A stretch of DNA of 21,464 nucleotides, from assembly GCA_964626495.1 (NCBI GenBank), contig CAZVFT010000041.1:1-21464 (forward strand), in the 5' to 3' direction. The position numbers were made by a program, and so were the translations under genes. This document shows, piece by piece, positions 6,958 through 14,385 of the stretch. The DNA comes from JACNLN01 sp964626495 (GTDB lineage Bacteria; Fidelibacterota; Marinisomatia; Marinisomatales; CAZVFT01). Below the pieces are notes generated by a model. The model worked only from the letters and a program-made list of their open reading frames with translations, was not told the DNA's origin and made no database searches. Every line of letters starts with the position of its first letter. Position 1 is the stretch's first letter.

Positions 6958-7896
6958 TTATCTTTCTGATGAATAATATCGGTTATTATACTCTTTTTTG
7001 ATCTTTTTAATAAACTCAACATTTGCTTTATGACCGGTTCGAGCTGCAATGACATGTCCATTGATGGGTACACTAAGAAGAGCCAGATCACCTATCAAAT
7101 CCAGTGCTTTGTGCCGAACAGGTTCATCTTCGTACCGAAGTTCGGTTCCATCCAGAATGCCATTGGAACCAATTACTAATTCTCTATTGATATTAAATAG
7201 AGACTTTAATCGATTTATCTCCCTATCGTCGATCTCTTTATCGATAAAGACAATGGAATTTTCAAGACCACCTCCTTTTATCAGACCACTTTTCATTAAA
7301 CCTTCCAGTTCACTTAAGAAACAGAATGTTCTTGCTGGGGCAATTTTCTCCACAAAATCTTTTATGGAATGAATCGTTAAATATTGAGTTCCCAGCAAGG
7401 TGGATTTGTAATCGATGATGCACGTTATTCTGAATTGATCCGAGGGTAGAACGCTCAGATCTGCATTATTTTTCGAATCGGAATAGGTGATAGTCCTGTC
7501 GATCGTTAGATATTCCCGAGGTTGTTTCTGCTCAACAATTCCCCCCTTCTGCAGAATCTTTACAAACTCCAGGGAACTCCCATCCAAAACAGGGGGTTCT
7601 TTTGAGGTCAGTTCAATATTAACATTATCAATTTCCAATCCCGACACAGCAGCAAGCACATGTTCCACTGTGTTAACTTTTACCCCATTTTGCGAGATAC
7701 TGGTCCCCCTGGAAATATCAACAACATTAGAAATATCAGCAGCGACTTCGGGATGTCCATCTATATCGGTGCGGATAAACTTGATTCCACTATTTTCCGG
7801 GGCAGGCTTAAACGTGATGGTGCTCTCCTCCCCGGTATGAAGTCCAACACCTGAACAAGAAACAGCATTACCAATTGTGTGCTGATTTGAGCTCAA
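6958..7896 (-). CDS. lpxC: UDP-3-O-acyl-N-acetylglucosamine deacetylase
   Basis: The product is 312 aa, a Zn-dependent enzyme catalysing the committed deacetylation step of lipid A synthesis. Visible residues are E78 and H79 in NTVEHVLAAVSGL, the substrate loop PPVLDGSS (D105), H262 and D266 in EPVRHKALDLIGDL, and general acid H289 in ARTGHKANVEF. The lambda-type motif GLIKGGGLENSIV is intact. The protein ends soon after the LpxC domain, with no FabZ fusion. It starts with TTG at 7896, one base after the lpxD stop, preceded by AGGGG at 7906-7910. The near-abutting arrangement suggests translational coupling to lpxD. A weak start of this kind may limit LpxC level, which is tightly controlled in known bacteria; this last point is inference. 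Confidence 0.96.
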   Translation of the reverse strand: MSSNQHTIGNAVSCSGVGLHTGEESTITFKPAPENSGIKFIRTDIDGHPEVAADISNVVDISRGTSISQNGVKVNTVEHVLAAVSGLEIDNVNIELTSKEPPVLDGSSLEFVKILQKGGIVEQKQPREYLTIDRTITYSDSKNNADLSVLPSDQFRITCIIDYKSTLLGTQYLTIHSIKDFVEKIAPARTFCFLSELEGLMKSGLIKGGGLENSIVFIDKEIDDREINRLKSLFNINRELVIGSNGILDGTELRYEDEPVRHKALDLIGDLALLSVPINGHVIAARTGHKANVEFIKKIKKEYNNRYYSSER

Positions 7897-7897
7897 T

Positions 7898-8920
7898 TCA
7901 GAGATCCCCTTTTAATTTTTTAATCTCCTCTTCAAGTGTTTTAATTTTTTTAACCAATTCAGGTAGGCGATAGGTCAGGGCATCTGCTCTGTTTTTTTTC
8001 TGAATTTCACGAGCTGGCATACCAGCATAGGTTTTCCCTCCGGGCAGTGACTTTGTAACTCCAGTCTTAGCAGCAAGTCGAGTATGATCCCCTATTTCCA
8101 CGTGATCACTCACACCAACCTGTCCCCCGAATGCCACATAATCACCGATTTTTGAACTGCCGGCAATACCAACCTGACCAGTCACAAAACACCCTTTACC
8201 CAGTTCCACATTGTGGGCAATATGTACCAAATTATCAAGTTTCGACCCTTTCCCAATAATAGTATCCCCAATAGTTCCCCGATCAATTGAACAATTGCCC
8301 CCAATCTCTACATCATCCTTTATAACCACTCGTCCAATTTGAGGAACCTTATGGTGAATTCCCGACTCTGTAACGTATCCAAATCCGTCTGACCCAACTA
8401 CCGTTCCGCTGTGAATCAACACATTTTGTCCTACTACACAATCGTGATAAATAGCCACCTGCGCCTTTAATACTGAATGATCCCCAATAATCGAATTCTG
8501 ACCCACATACGAAAGAGCTCCGATTGATACATCATCCCCGATTTTCGCTTCCTTTTCAATTACCGCATTTGGGCCAATTGAAACATTTTTTCCCATTATT
8601 ACATCAGACTCAACGACCGCAGCAGGATGGATGCCAGATATCCTCGAGGGGGGTTGTGAGAATTGTTTCATAATTCTGGAAAACGCCAGTGCTGGATTTT
8701 CAACCCGGATTACACTAAGGACCCCTACCTTTATATCATCGGATAAAACGATGGCAGAAGCTTTAGTAGAAAGCAAATATTTACGATACTTCGGGTCGCT
8801 TAAAAATGTGATTGTACCGGGCTTGCCAGGTTGAATTTCAGAGACACCTTGAATGATAAGATCAGGATCCCCTATTATCTCCCCCTGGACAAGATCAGCT
8901 AATTCCTGGAGTGTTACCAA
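7898..8920 (-). CDS. lpxD: UDP-3-O-(3-hydroxyacyl)glucosamine N-acyltransferase
   Basis: The product is 340 aa and catalyses the third lipid A step, N-acylation of UDP-3-O-acyl-GlcN. The N-terminal uridine-binding domain (about 1-95, with SEIQPGKPGTITFLSDPKY) precedes a left-handed beta-helix (about 98-290; GIHPAAVVESDVIMGKNVSIGPNAVIE). SGTVVGSDGFGY and the catalytic H236 in HIAHNVELGKG (E. coli H239) are present. The C-terminal helix KKIKTLEEEIKKLKGDL matches the trimer-capping helix of the family. The start is a TTG at 8920 with GAGGAAA at 8928-8934. It lies 12 nt after skp and directly abuts lpxC. Confidence 0.95.
   Translation of the reverse strand: MVTLQELADLVQGEIIGDPDLIIQGVSEIQPGKPGTITFLSDPKYRKYLLSTKASAIVLSDDIKVGVLSVIRVENPALAFSRIMKQFSQPPSRISGIHPAAVVESDVIMGKNVSIGPNAVIEKEAKIGDDVSIGALSYVGQNSIIGDHSVLKAQVAIYHDCVVGQNVLIHSGTVVGSDGFGYVTESGIHHKVPQIGRVVIKDDVEIGGNCSIDRGTIGDTIIGKGSKLDNLVHIAHNVELGKGCFVTGQVGIAGSSKIGDYVAFGGQVGVSDHVEIGDHTRLAAKTGVTKSLPGGKTYAGMPAREIQKKNRADALTYRLPELVKKIKTLEEEIKKLKGDL
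7906..7910 (-). promoter_or_regulatory. Ribosome binding site deciding the lpxC TTG start
   Basis: AGGGG on the minus strand, 9 nt upstream of the TTG at 7896, lies within the last codons of lpxD. No ATG or GTG in the lpxC frame fits the conserved N terminus (..IGNAVSCSGVGLHTGE), so this site supports the TTG start. Confidence 0.6.
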
Positions 8921-8932
8921 TGATGTGTTTCC

Positions 8933-9457
8933 TCATTCTTCCACTTTTTTCCTTAGCTCATACAACACATCATCCGTCAGGTTATAGGTTGGTTTGGCAT
9001 ATAAAAGAGCTATGGAATCAAAAACATAATCAAATCCTTTATCAATAGCAACTTTATTCACCGCTTCATGAACTTTCTTTATGATAGCTGCCTCTAATTG
9101 CATTTGATGTTTTGTTAGTTCACCATCAGGACCCACTTTCCTCAACTGAAATTCCTGCACCTGCTGCTCGAGTACTGATATTTCCTGCTCCTTTTCTCGC
9201 AACCATTCCGGCGAACTCATATATTGCTTTATATCATAGTCCTTTCTCAAACTATCTAATCGAGCCATCATAGATTCAAACTCAGCTTGAACTGTTCTAT
9301 ATTCAATCTGAAGTTGATCCTGAGCTTCTCTAAACTCAGGAAATTCAGCCTGAATTCGATCAGATTGAATATATCCAACCTTTAACTGTTGTGAGAATCC
9401 TATCGCAGGTAATGTTATGAATACCGCAATTATCCACCATTTTGTTGATTTTTTCAC
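8933..9457 (-). CDS. skp: Skp/OmpH-family periplasmic chaperone
   Basis: The product is 174 aa. It has a signal peptide (MKKSTKWWIIAVFITLPAIGFS, cleavage near residue 22). The mature part opens with the OmpH strand KVGYIQSDRIQAEFPEF, followed by a long charged coiled coil (about 35-130, EAQDQLQIEYRTVQAEFESM... EQEISVLEQQVQEFQ). The C-terminal part returns to the trimerisation domain (VNKVAIDKGFDYVFDSIALLYAKPTYNLTDDVLYEL). The family forms a trimeric 'jellyfish' that holds unfolded outer-membrane proteins before BamA inserts them. The start is GTG at 9457 with an excellent AAGGAGG at 9463-9469. A 169-nt AT-rich spacer separates it from bamA and may carry its own promoter. Confidence 0.93.
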   Translation of the reverse strand: MKKSTKWWIIAVFITLPAIGFSQQLKVGYIQSDRIQAEFPEFREAQDQLQIEYRTVQAEFESMMARLDSLRKDYDIKQYMSSPEWLREKEQEISVLEQQVQEFQLRKVGPDGELTKHQMQLEAAIIKKVHEAVNKVAIDKGFDYVFDSIALLYAKPTYNLTDDVLYELRKKVEE

Positions 9458-9626
9458 TCTCGCCTCCTTACTTGTATTTTGATAGATGATATTTAAAATA
9501 TTTTTTTAATGTAACTGTTAAGTCTATTTGGTCAAACAAGGGTAAGCTTAAATAGTCACCTTTTAATTTACTTTACTAATGAGTGAAACTGCACAAAATT
9601 TCCCTCGTATCTCTTTAACTTCCTAA

Positions 9627-12005
9627 TTAAAAAGGCATGCCAAACAGGATATGAAAATTCCATCCTTCTGGAGATTGCTCTGTTGCCGGGATATCGTCAA
9701 ATCCATAACCATAATCAAAACCTAACATTCCCAGCATCGGCATAAACATTCGAATACCTATCCCCGCTGACCGTTTAAGATCAAAAGGATCAACACCATC
9801 AAACCCATTCCAGACATTTCCCATTTCAGCAAATGCCAGGCCGTACACAGTTGGGTTTTCAGAGAATGGAAAACGAAACTCAGCAGAACATTTCAACAAC
9901 ACCGTTCCTCCGAGAGGACCACCGTCATACGGACCCACAGTATTATCCACGTATCCACGAAGCATATTCCCGTAAGGAATCCCGCTACCCCCCATAAAGA
10001 ATTTTTCATCAACCGGTATGATCGATATCTCCTCTCTGCCGGTCTTAATCTCTTTGATCGCTCCCATCTGGAGAGAACTGTACAATACAAACTTCCAGAA
10101 TGTTGGAGTGTACCAGTCGCACTTTAAGACGTGTTTATGAAAATTTTCATTACCACCTAATATACCCCCAGACAGACTGGAGGTCCAGTTCATCACAGAT
10201 CCTTTGCTGGGAAATTCCGGGTGGTTACGGCTATCACGTTTAATAAACTGGGTAACGCTGATGCCAAGGGTTTTTTCATAACCGCCTACATATTGTTCTA
10301 AATCCTCTTCGGATCCTGTATATAACTTTTTTGTCCCCTGAATCATCCATGTCCCCCGGAAAAAATTATCAGGCCATTTAAATCTGCGACCAAACCGAAT
10401 AGCTCCTCCATAGACTTCTCGATCTAATGGTATGCTGTAGTAATATGGACTTTTTCCCCTAAGATAATAAAACATTGAGAAACCAATAAGGTTAGGAGTA
10501 TCATTTATCATTGGATCGGTAAAGCTGATGGAAATCCTTCGATGTTTTGCTGCTTTTCCACTGGTATAGACACTATATTGCGTCCCTTCCTCAAAGCTGA
10601 AGACCAATTGCTGTCCCCGACCTAAAAAATTATTAAACTCCAATGACGCTCCCCCCGTGATTCCATATTCCCCAGTAAACCCAATGGAAGCATTGGCTCT
10701 GTCGGATGACTTTTCCTCCACTTCGATTAAAAGATCCACTTTATCCTTTTCCACTGGTAGCACATCAGGCACAACATTTGAAAAATAGTTCAATATCATA
10801 ACCTCTCGGACACTCCGCATTAACAATTCCCTGTTAAATATATCCCCCGGCAGAATTTTAAATTCTCGCCTTATTACATTTTCACGTGTCTTCGTATTCC
10901 CCGAAATGTTGATATCCCGGACGGAAACCTGATGGTTTTCAACTACTATAAAATGAACATCCAGGGAATCAACTGCATCGGGATTTAACATAGTATTTTT
11001 TCTCACCGGGATAAATTGCGGGGTTATTTGACTGTAAATATAACCTTTATCCATATAGAGTCCCTGAACCCACTCATATAGAGAAATATTGAAATCCTCC
11101 TCATTATAAATATCACCCCTCTCCAGATTAAGACGATCCATCAGTGCATCGTCAGAATAAAGGGTATTCCCTTCCCAGGTAAAGTTACGAAACTGATACT
11201 GATGCCCCTCAGAAACCTCAATTGTAATGACCATTCTCTTTCCTTCATCTACATAATCGAAAGAGTCTGAAATAATCCGAAAATCTTTGTACCCATGGTT
11301 TCTATAAAACTTCCCCAGTGCAATTTTATCTTCCTCATATTTATCATTATCAAACGTACTTCTCCAGAAGAGGTACCACCGTTGTACTTTTGTTTCTTTT
11401 AACTTTCTTCGCAGCTTAAAATTCGAAAACACCTTATTTCCGATAAAACGTATTTCCTTTATTTTTACTTTCTTGTTTTCTTTAATGTGAAATGTGAGGT
11501 CTTTAACGTTCTCCCGTTCTGTTTCTAACAACTCAGTATCCACTTCAACCCGAAGGTATCCATCTTCTGAATATATTTCTTTTATCTTTTCAACGCAATT
11601 ATTGATGAGATAGGGTTGAATCCTCTGACCTGAAGTCAAATCCAATTCCTCATCAAAATCCGATTGTTTCTTCTTTTTATTCCCTTCAAATTTGATTTCG
11701 CCAAGTATCGGATTTTCTTCCACCACAATTTTGATGAAAATCCCGTCTACTGTCTCCTTTTCCAAGAAAATCTGGATATCTGAAAACAGTTCCGTTCTCC
11801 ACAACTTCTTAACAGATTGCCCAAAGTCACCGGGAATAATTTCTTTTCCCTCCAACAGTCCTGAGGTATATTTTATTACTCTGTCAGAGGCCATTTCATT
11901 CCCTTCAACATCAACACCGAGAATACGTATTGGCTCTAAGGTCTGCTGGGGAAACAGAAACGATAGGCTAAAAAATAGAATAAATATTAATCGAAGGATT
12001 TTCAT
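9627..12005 (-). CDS. bamA: Outer-membrane protein assembly factor BamA (Omp85)
   Basis: The product is 792 aa. A signal peptide (about 1-20, MKILRLIFILFFSLSFLFPQ) is followed by five POTRA domains, at roughly 25-97, 98-178, 179-266, 269-357 and 359-432. Repeated beta-x-G-N motifs are visible (FEGNKK, FIGNKVF, WEGNTLY, ISGNTKT). The C-terminal beta-barrel spans about 433-792, with the conserved RGY of the L6 loop at 683-685 (MLRGYVDNT) and a C-terminal aromatic (..FHILFGMPF), the usual outer-membrane insertion signal. It inserts beta-barrel proteins into the outer membrane. Its ATG overlaps the uppS stop (ATGA at 12002-12005). Length is normal for the family. Confidence 0.96.
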   Translation of the reverse strand: MKILRLIFILFFSLSFLFPQQTLEPIRILGVDVEGNEMASDRVIKYTSGLLEGKEIIPGDFGQSVKKLWRTELFSDIQIFLEKETVDGIFIKIVVEENPILGEIKFEGNKKKKQSDFDEELDLTSGQRIQPYLINNCVEKIKEIYSEDGYLRVEVDTELLETERENVKDLTFHIKENKKVKIKEIRFIGNKVFSNFKLRRKLKETKVQRWYLFWRSTFDNDKYEEDKIALGKFYRNHGYKDFRIISDSFDYVDEGKRMVITIEVSEGHQYQFRNFTWEGNTLYSDDALMDRLNLERGDIYNEEDFNISLYEWVQGLYMDKGYIYSQITPQFIPVRKNTMLNPDAVDSLDVHFIVVENHQVSVRDINISGNTKTRENVIRREFKILPGDIFNRELLMRSVREVMILNYFSNVVPDVLPVEKDKVDLLIEVEEKSSDRANASIGFTGEYGITGGASLEFNNFLGRGQQLVFSFEEGTQYSVYTSGKAAKHRRISISFTDPMINDTPNLIGFSMFYYLRGKSPYYYSIPLDREVYGGAIRFGRRFKWPDNFFRGTWMIQGTKKLYTGSEEDLEQYVGGYEKTLGISVTQFIKRDSRNHPEFPSKGSVMNWTSSLSGGILGGNENFHKHVLKCDWYTPTFWKFVLYSSLQMGAIKEIKTGREEISIIPVDEKFFMGGSGIPYGNMLRGYVDNTVGPYDGGPLGGTVLLKCSAEFRFPFSENPTVYGLAFAEMGNVWNGFDGVDPFDLKRSAGIGIRMFMPMLGMLGFDYGYGFDDIPATEQSPEGWNFHILFGMPF

Positions 12006-12775
12006 CTTAATCGCGATTTTTTAATTTGTTCACTAACTTGACCAAAACGTCTTTCTCTCTGTTGGTAATTCAAAATAGCTTTGTAAAGTTCCCGACTTCG
12101 AAAATCAGGCCAGTATACAGATGTGAAATATATTTCAGTATAAGCTGCTTGCCAGAGAAGAAAATTACTTATTCTGAATTCACCTCCGGTTCGAATTAAT
12201 AAATCTGGGTCAGAAACAGAAATCTTACCTGTATAAAGAAGACTTGAAAATCTATCCTCTGTTATTTTTCTTACGGTCAATTCTCCTTGCTCAATTTTTT
12301 GAAAAAGGGATTTAATAGCATCCAGAATCTCCGTCCTGCCACCATAATTCAGTGCAAGAACCAGATTCAAACCTGTATTTTTTGAAGTTCGTTTGATACC
12401 CTGTTTCATTTCATTTCTCGGTTTCTCCGGCAGATCTTCCAACCTTCCAATAATATTCAGTTTGACATTATTTGCCATTAAGTCATCTATCTCTCTTCTA
12501 ATTGTTTCCACAAGGAGATTCATTAATGCTGAGATTTCTGATAAAGGTCGAGCCCAATTTTCACTGGAAAAGGTGTACAGGGTGAGAACATCAACCCCCA
12601 ATTCACCACAGACTCGTGTGATTTCACGAACAGAATTAATACCCTCTCTATGACCAGCCACTCGAGGGAGATTTCTGCTTTTTGCCCACCGACCATTTCC
12701 ATCCATAATAATGGCAATGTGCCGCGGAATCTCTCCCACAGTGACAATTTTTTCTTTTAGTTCTTCCGCAGTCAT
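12002..12775 (-). CDS. uppS: Undecaprenyl diphosphate synthase (cis-prenyltransferase)
   Basis: The product is 257 aa. It condenses isopentenyl diphosphate units onto farnesyl diphosphate to make the C55 carrier for peptidoglycan and surface polysaccharides. The motifs are complete: IIMDGNGRWAKSR (D25), GHREG (H42), LTLYTFSSENWARP, LALNYGGRTEI, and DLLIRTGGEFRISNFLLWQ followed by YTEIYF and WPDF. It is the first gene of the minus-strand envelope cluster, 4-nt overlapped with bamA. No Shine-Dalgarno is evident before the ATG. Confidence 0.96.
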   Translation of the reverse strand: MTAEELKEKIVTVGEIPRHIAIIMDGNGRWAKSRNLPRVAGHREGINSVREITRVCGELGVDVLTLYTFSSENWARPLSEISALMNLLVETIRREIDDLMANNVKLNIIGRLEDLPEKPRNEMKQGIKRTSKNTGLNLVLALNYGGRTEILDAIKSLFQKIEQGELTVRKITEDRFSSLLYTGKISVSDPDLLIRTGGEFRISNFLLWQAAYTEIYFTSVYWPDFRSRELYKAILNYQQRERRFGQVSEQIKKSRLR

Positions 12776-12797
12776 AAAGTATTTGTCTTAACCTATA

Positions 12798-12826
12798 AAA
12801 TTAAACGACTATATTGTGAATATCAA
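12798..12826 (-). promoter_or_regulatory. Possible sigma-70-like promoter for the uppS-bamA-lpx cluster
   Basis: On the minus strand TTGATA (12826-12821) is followed after 17 nt by TAATTT (12803-12798), about 23 nt upstream of the uppS ATG. The -35 match is good and the -10 match is poor (3 of 6). In such AT-rich sequence chance matches are common. Confidence 0.25.
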
Positions 12827-13061
12827 ATAAATATCCCTAAAAAATGATATTTTTAATTTCATTCACCTTGACCCTGTTAAATAAAATCGAAGATTTTAAT
12901 GCAAAACACTATTTATTAAGGTGAACATATTTTATTCAATTTTGTTTCATCCACTGATGCTTTTTTAACTCATTATTTCACAGGAAGTTTATTATATCGT
13001 CCAAAATAGATTATCAAAGCTCTGTTCTATTAAACGGCTGAGATAATGTTCAATCTTCATA

Positions 13062-13219
13062 AACCGTTAAAACGGTTATATGCTTTATGGTTCTTTTATG
13101 ACCTCACGATTGAAATCGTGGATTGCTTTATCTCTCATTATCAAAACTGCATTTTAAGTAACCTACGAATTTATTCGTGGGTTCATACGCAAGAAAATTA
13201 TTGAACCGATTCATCGGTT
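13062..13219. repeat. Set of four short hairpins with 4-nt loops
   Basis: Four separate perfect or near-perfect inverted repeats occur in 158 nt: 13062-13077 (AACCGT-TAAA-ACGGTT), 13105-13120 (CACGAT-TGAA-ATCGTG), 13160-13183 (10-bp arms with one G-T pair, loop TTTA), and 13204-13219 (AACCGA-TTCA-TCGGTT). Stem sequences differ, but arm length, 4-nt loop size and spacing are similar: centres are 43, 59 and 40 nt apart. The flank TTTATCTCT-M-ATT follows the second and fourth hairpins (near 13127-13139 and 13218-13230). This looks like a mosaic of related REP-like elements. It is not CRISPR, because neither repeats nor spacers are constant. Confidence 0.75.
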
Positions 13220-13307
13220 TATCTCTAATTCGTGTCCATTCATCAATCCTAAAAATAACGAGTTCAACCCTTGATTCAATCTGTTTGTAGAACACAGCTA
13301 TAATCAA

Positions 13308-14081
13308 TTATAAAAATAAACCAAATTGGAAAAAATATAATTTATAAAAAAGGTCTCCTATGATAACACAGATAACCACAACATACAAAAGTCCATTAAT
13401 AACTTGAAATGAGCGGATTGAGATCATTTTAACTACATACAGTAAGAATACAAGGGGTAACAACGTTCCAAACAATAGAGCGATAAATAGAAAAAACCCA
13501 TTAAAGGATTGAATAAATTCGATTAACGATACCATTTCTCCGTTTATGGTTACGTTGCCAGTTAACAGAAAAAAGGAATCCCATAAAAAACGCCCTACCA
13601 AAAAAACAACCAACCAGCTGACCGTTTTTCGTAAATAACTCACGGGCAGGTTTACCACATTCAAACACCAGTGTCCGAGCACCACCAGAAAAACGGCTCC
13701 TGCAACAATCCATCCCCCAACAAAGGAAACAAACCAGAGAGATAAATCCGCTGAAATGAGTTCGCTCAACATCTGGAAATAAACGATTATCCCAAGCATT
13801 GGCGGAATCGAAATCACCCATTTCTGCACCTTAACCCTATCCCAGTAAAACAAAGTTACCATCACTAATGTGACAAGCCACACGAACGAAGACAATCTGA
13901 TATGAAAATCCATATCCATTAACCAGTATAAGAAAACCCCAATTCCCCCCATCACTGAACTCATTGCCAGATTAAATCGATGAAATCTTTGATTTAACTC
14001 ATTCAAATCCACCATCCAGAAGAAAAGAGGATATATACTACCGAAAAGAATAAATGAAATTGCTGAAATGGTGGTTACCAT
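13308..14081 (-). CDS. Unidentified multi-pass membrane protein
   Basis: The product is 257 aa, very hydrophobic, with about eight predicted membrane segments (roughly 3-23, 36-56, 63-80, 88-107, 115-138, 152-171, 189-217, 225-250). Short charged loops such as DLNELNQRFHRF and YWDRVKVQKW separate them. A GHW motif (136-138) in VVLGHWCLNVVNLPVSYLRK is the most distinctive feature; histidine and tryptophan near a membrane border could bind a cofactor, which is speculation. It does not show the CdsA signature, although it sits beside uppS where cdsA might be expected. The start ATG at 14081 has no strong Shine-Dalgarno. It is downstream of mrp on the same strand, 304 nt away, so co-transcription is uncertain. 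Confidence 0.72.
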   Translation of the reverse strand: MVTTISAISFILFGSIYPLFFWMVDLNELNQRFHRFNLAMSSVMGGIGVFLYWLMDMDFHIRLSSFVWLVTLVMVTLFYWDRVKVQKWVISIPPMLGIIVYFQMLSELISADLSLWFVSFVGGWIVAGAVFLVVLGHWCLNVVNLPVSYLRKTVSWLVVFLVGRFLWDSFFLLTGNVTINGEMVSLIEFIQSFNGFFLFIALLFGTLLPLVFLLYVVKMISIRSFQVINGLLYVVVICVIIGDLFYKLYFFQFGLFL

Positions 14082-14385
14082 TGCAAAATTAATAGGATTC
14101 CCTAAACCAAAGGTATGTATAAATATATTGTTATGGTCATGTGGTATGAACCGTATGAATTATCCTATATTTTGTTGCTGGTCAGTAGTAAACTGGTGAG
14201 CAGTAGAGTGCTCCGTAGGAGCTTCGGAGGTAAGTGATACTCACCATTAACCAATAACCCATGTAGAAATATGCTCATTCTTCGCATTTCACATGGCAGG
14301 CAATAACCAATAAACAGTTACCAACAATGAATAGGTCTATATTTAGAACAAAGCCATTATTATCTGTCCAATACTACCACAAAAT
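14082..14385. other. Non-coding spacer between mrp and the membrane-protein gene
   Basis: This 304-nt stretch has no gene. It holds a repeat-like block (14193-14260, separate entry), an imperfect hairpin around 14259-14294 (CATGTaGAAAT..GC against GC..ATTTCACATG), and two copies of an AACCAATAA motif (14249 and 14305 regions). Confidence 0.5.
14193..14260 (+). repeat. Degenerate GC-richer intergenic repeat
   Basis: CTGGTGAGCAGTAGAGTG leads into a palindromic core GCTCC-GTA-GGAGC (14210-14222), nested with CTCCG/CGGAG (14211-14215 and 14225-14229), then GAGGTAAGTG. The opening CTGGTGAG..TAGA and the later GAGGTAAG are shared with the inverse complement of 6221-6288. It is probably a degenerate interspersed repeat. 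Confidence 0.5.

Larger units (their letters stand above)
12776..13307 (-). other. Non-coding spacer between membrane protein and uppS
   Basis: This 532-nt AT-rich stretch has no credible ORF on either strand. The left part would hold the promoter of the uppS cluster. The right part carries the four-hairpin set listed separately, which would lie in the 3' region of the minus-strand membrane-protein gene. I see no tRNA or riboswitch-like structure. Confidence 0.6.

Noticed and set aside
13062..13219. CRISPR array
   Set aside because: The hairpins have different sequences, there is no constant repeat of 23-40 nt, and no cas gene is near.
13308..14081. CdsA (phosphatidate cytidylyltransferase), expected near uppS
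   Set aside because: The protein is multi-pass but lacks the conserved CdsA signature near its C terminus, and other motifs do not fit.
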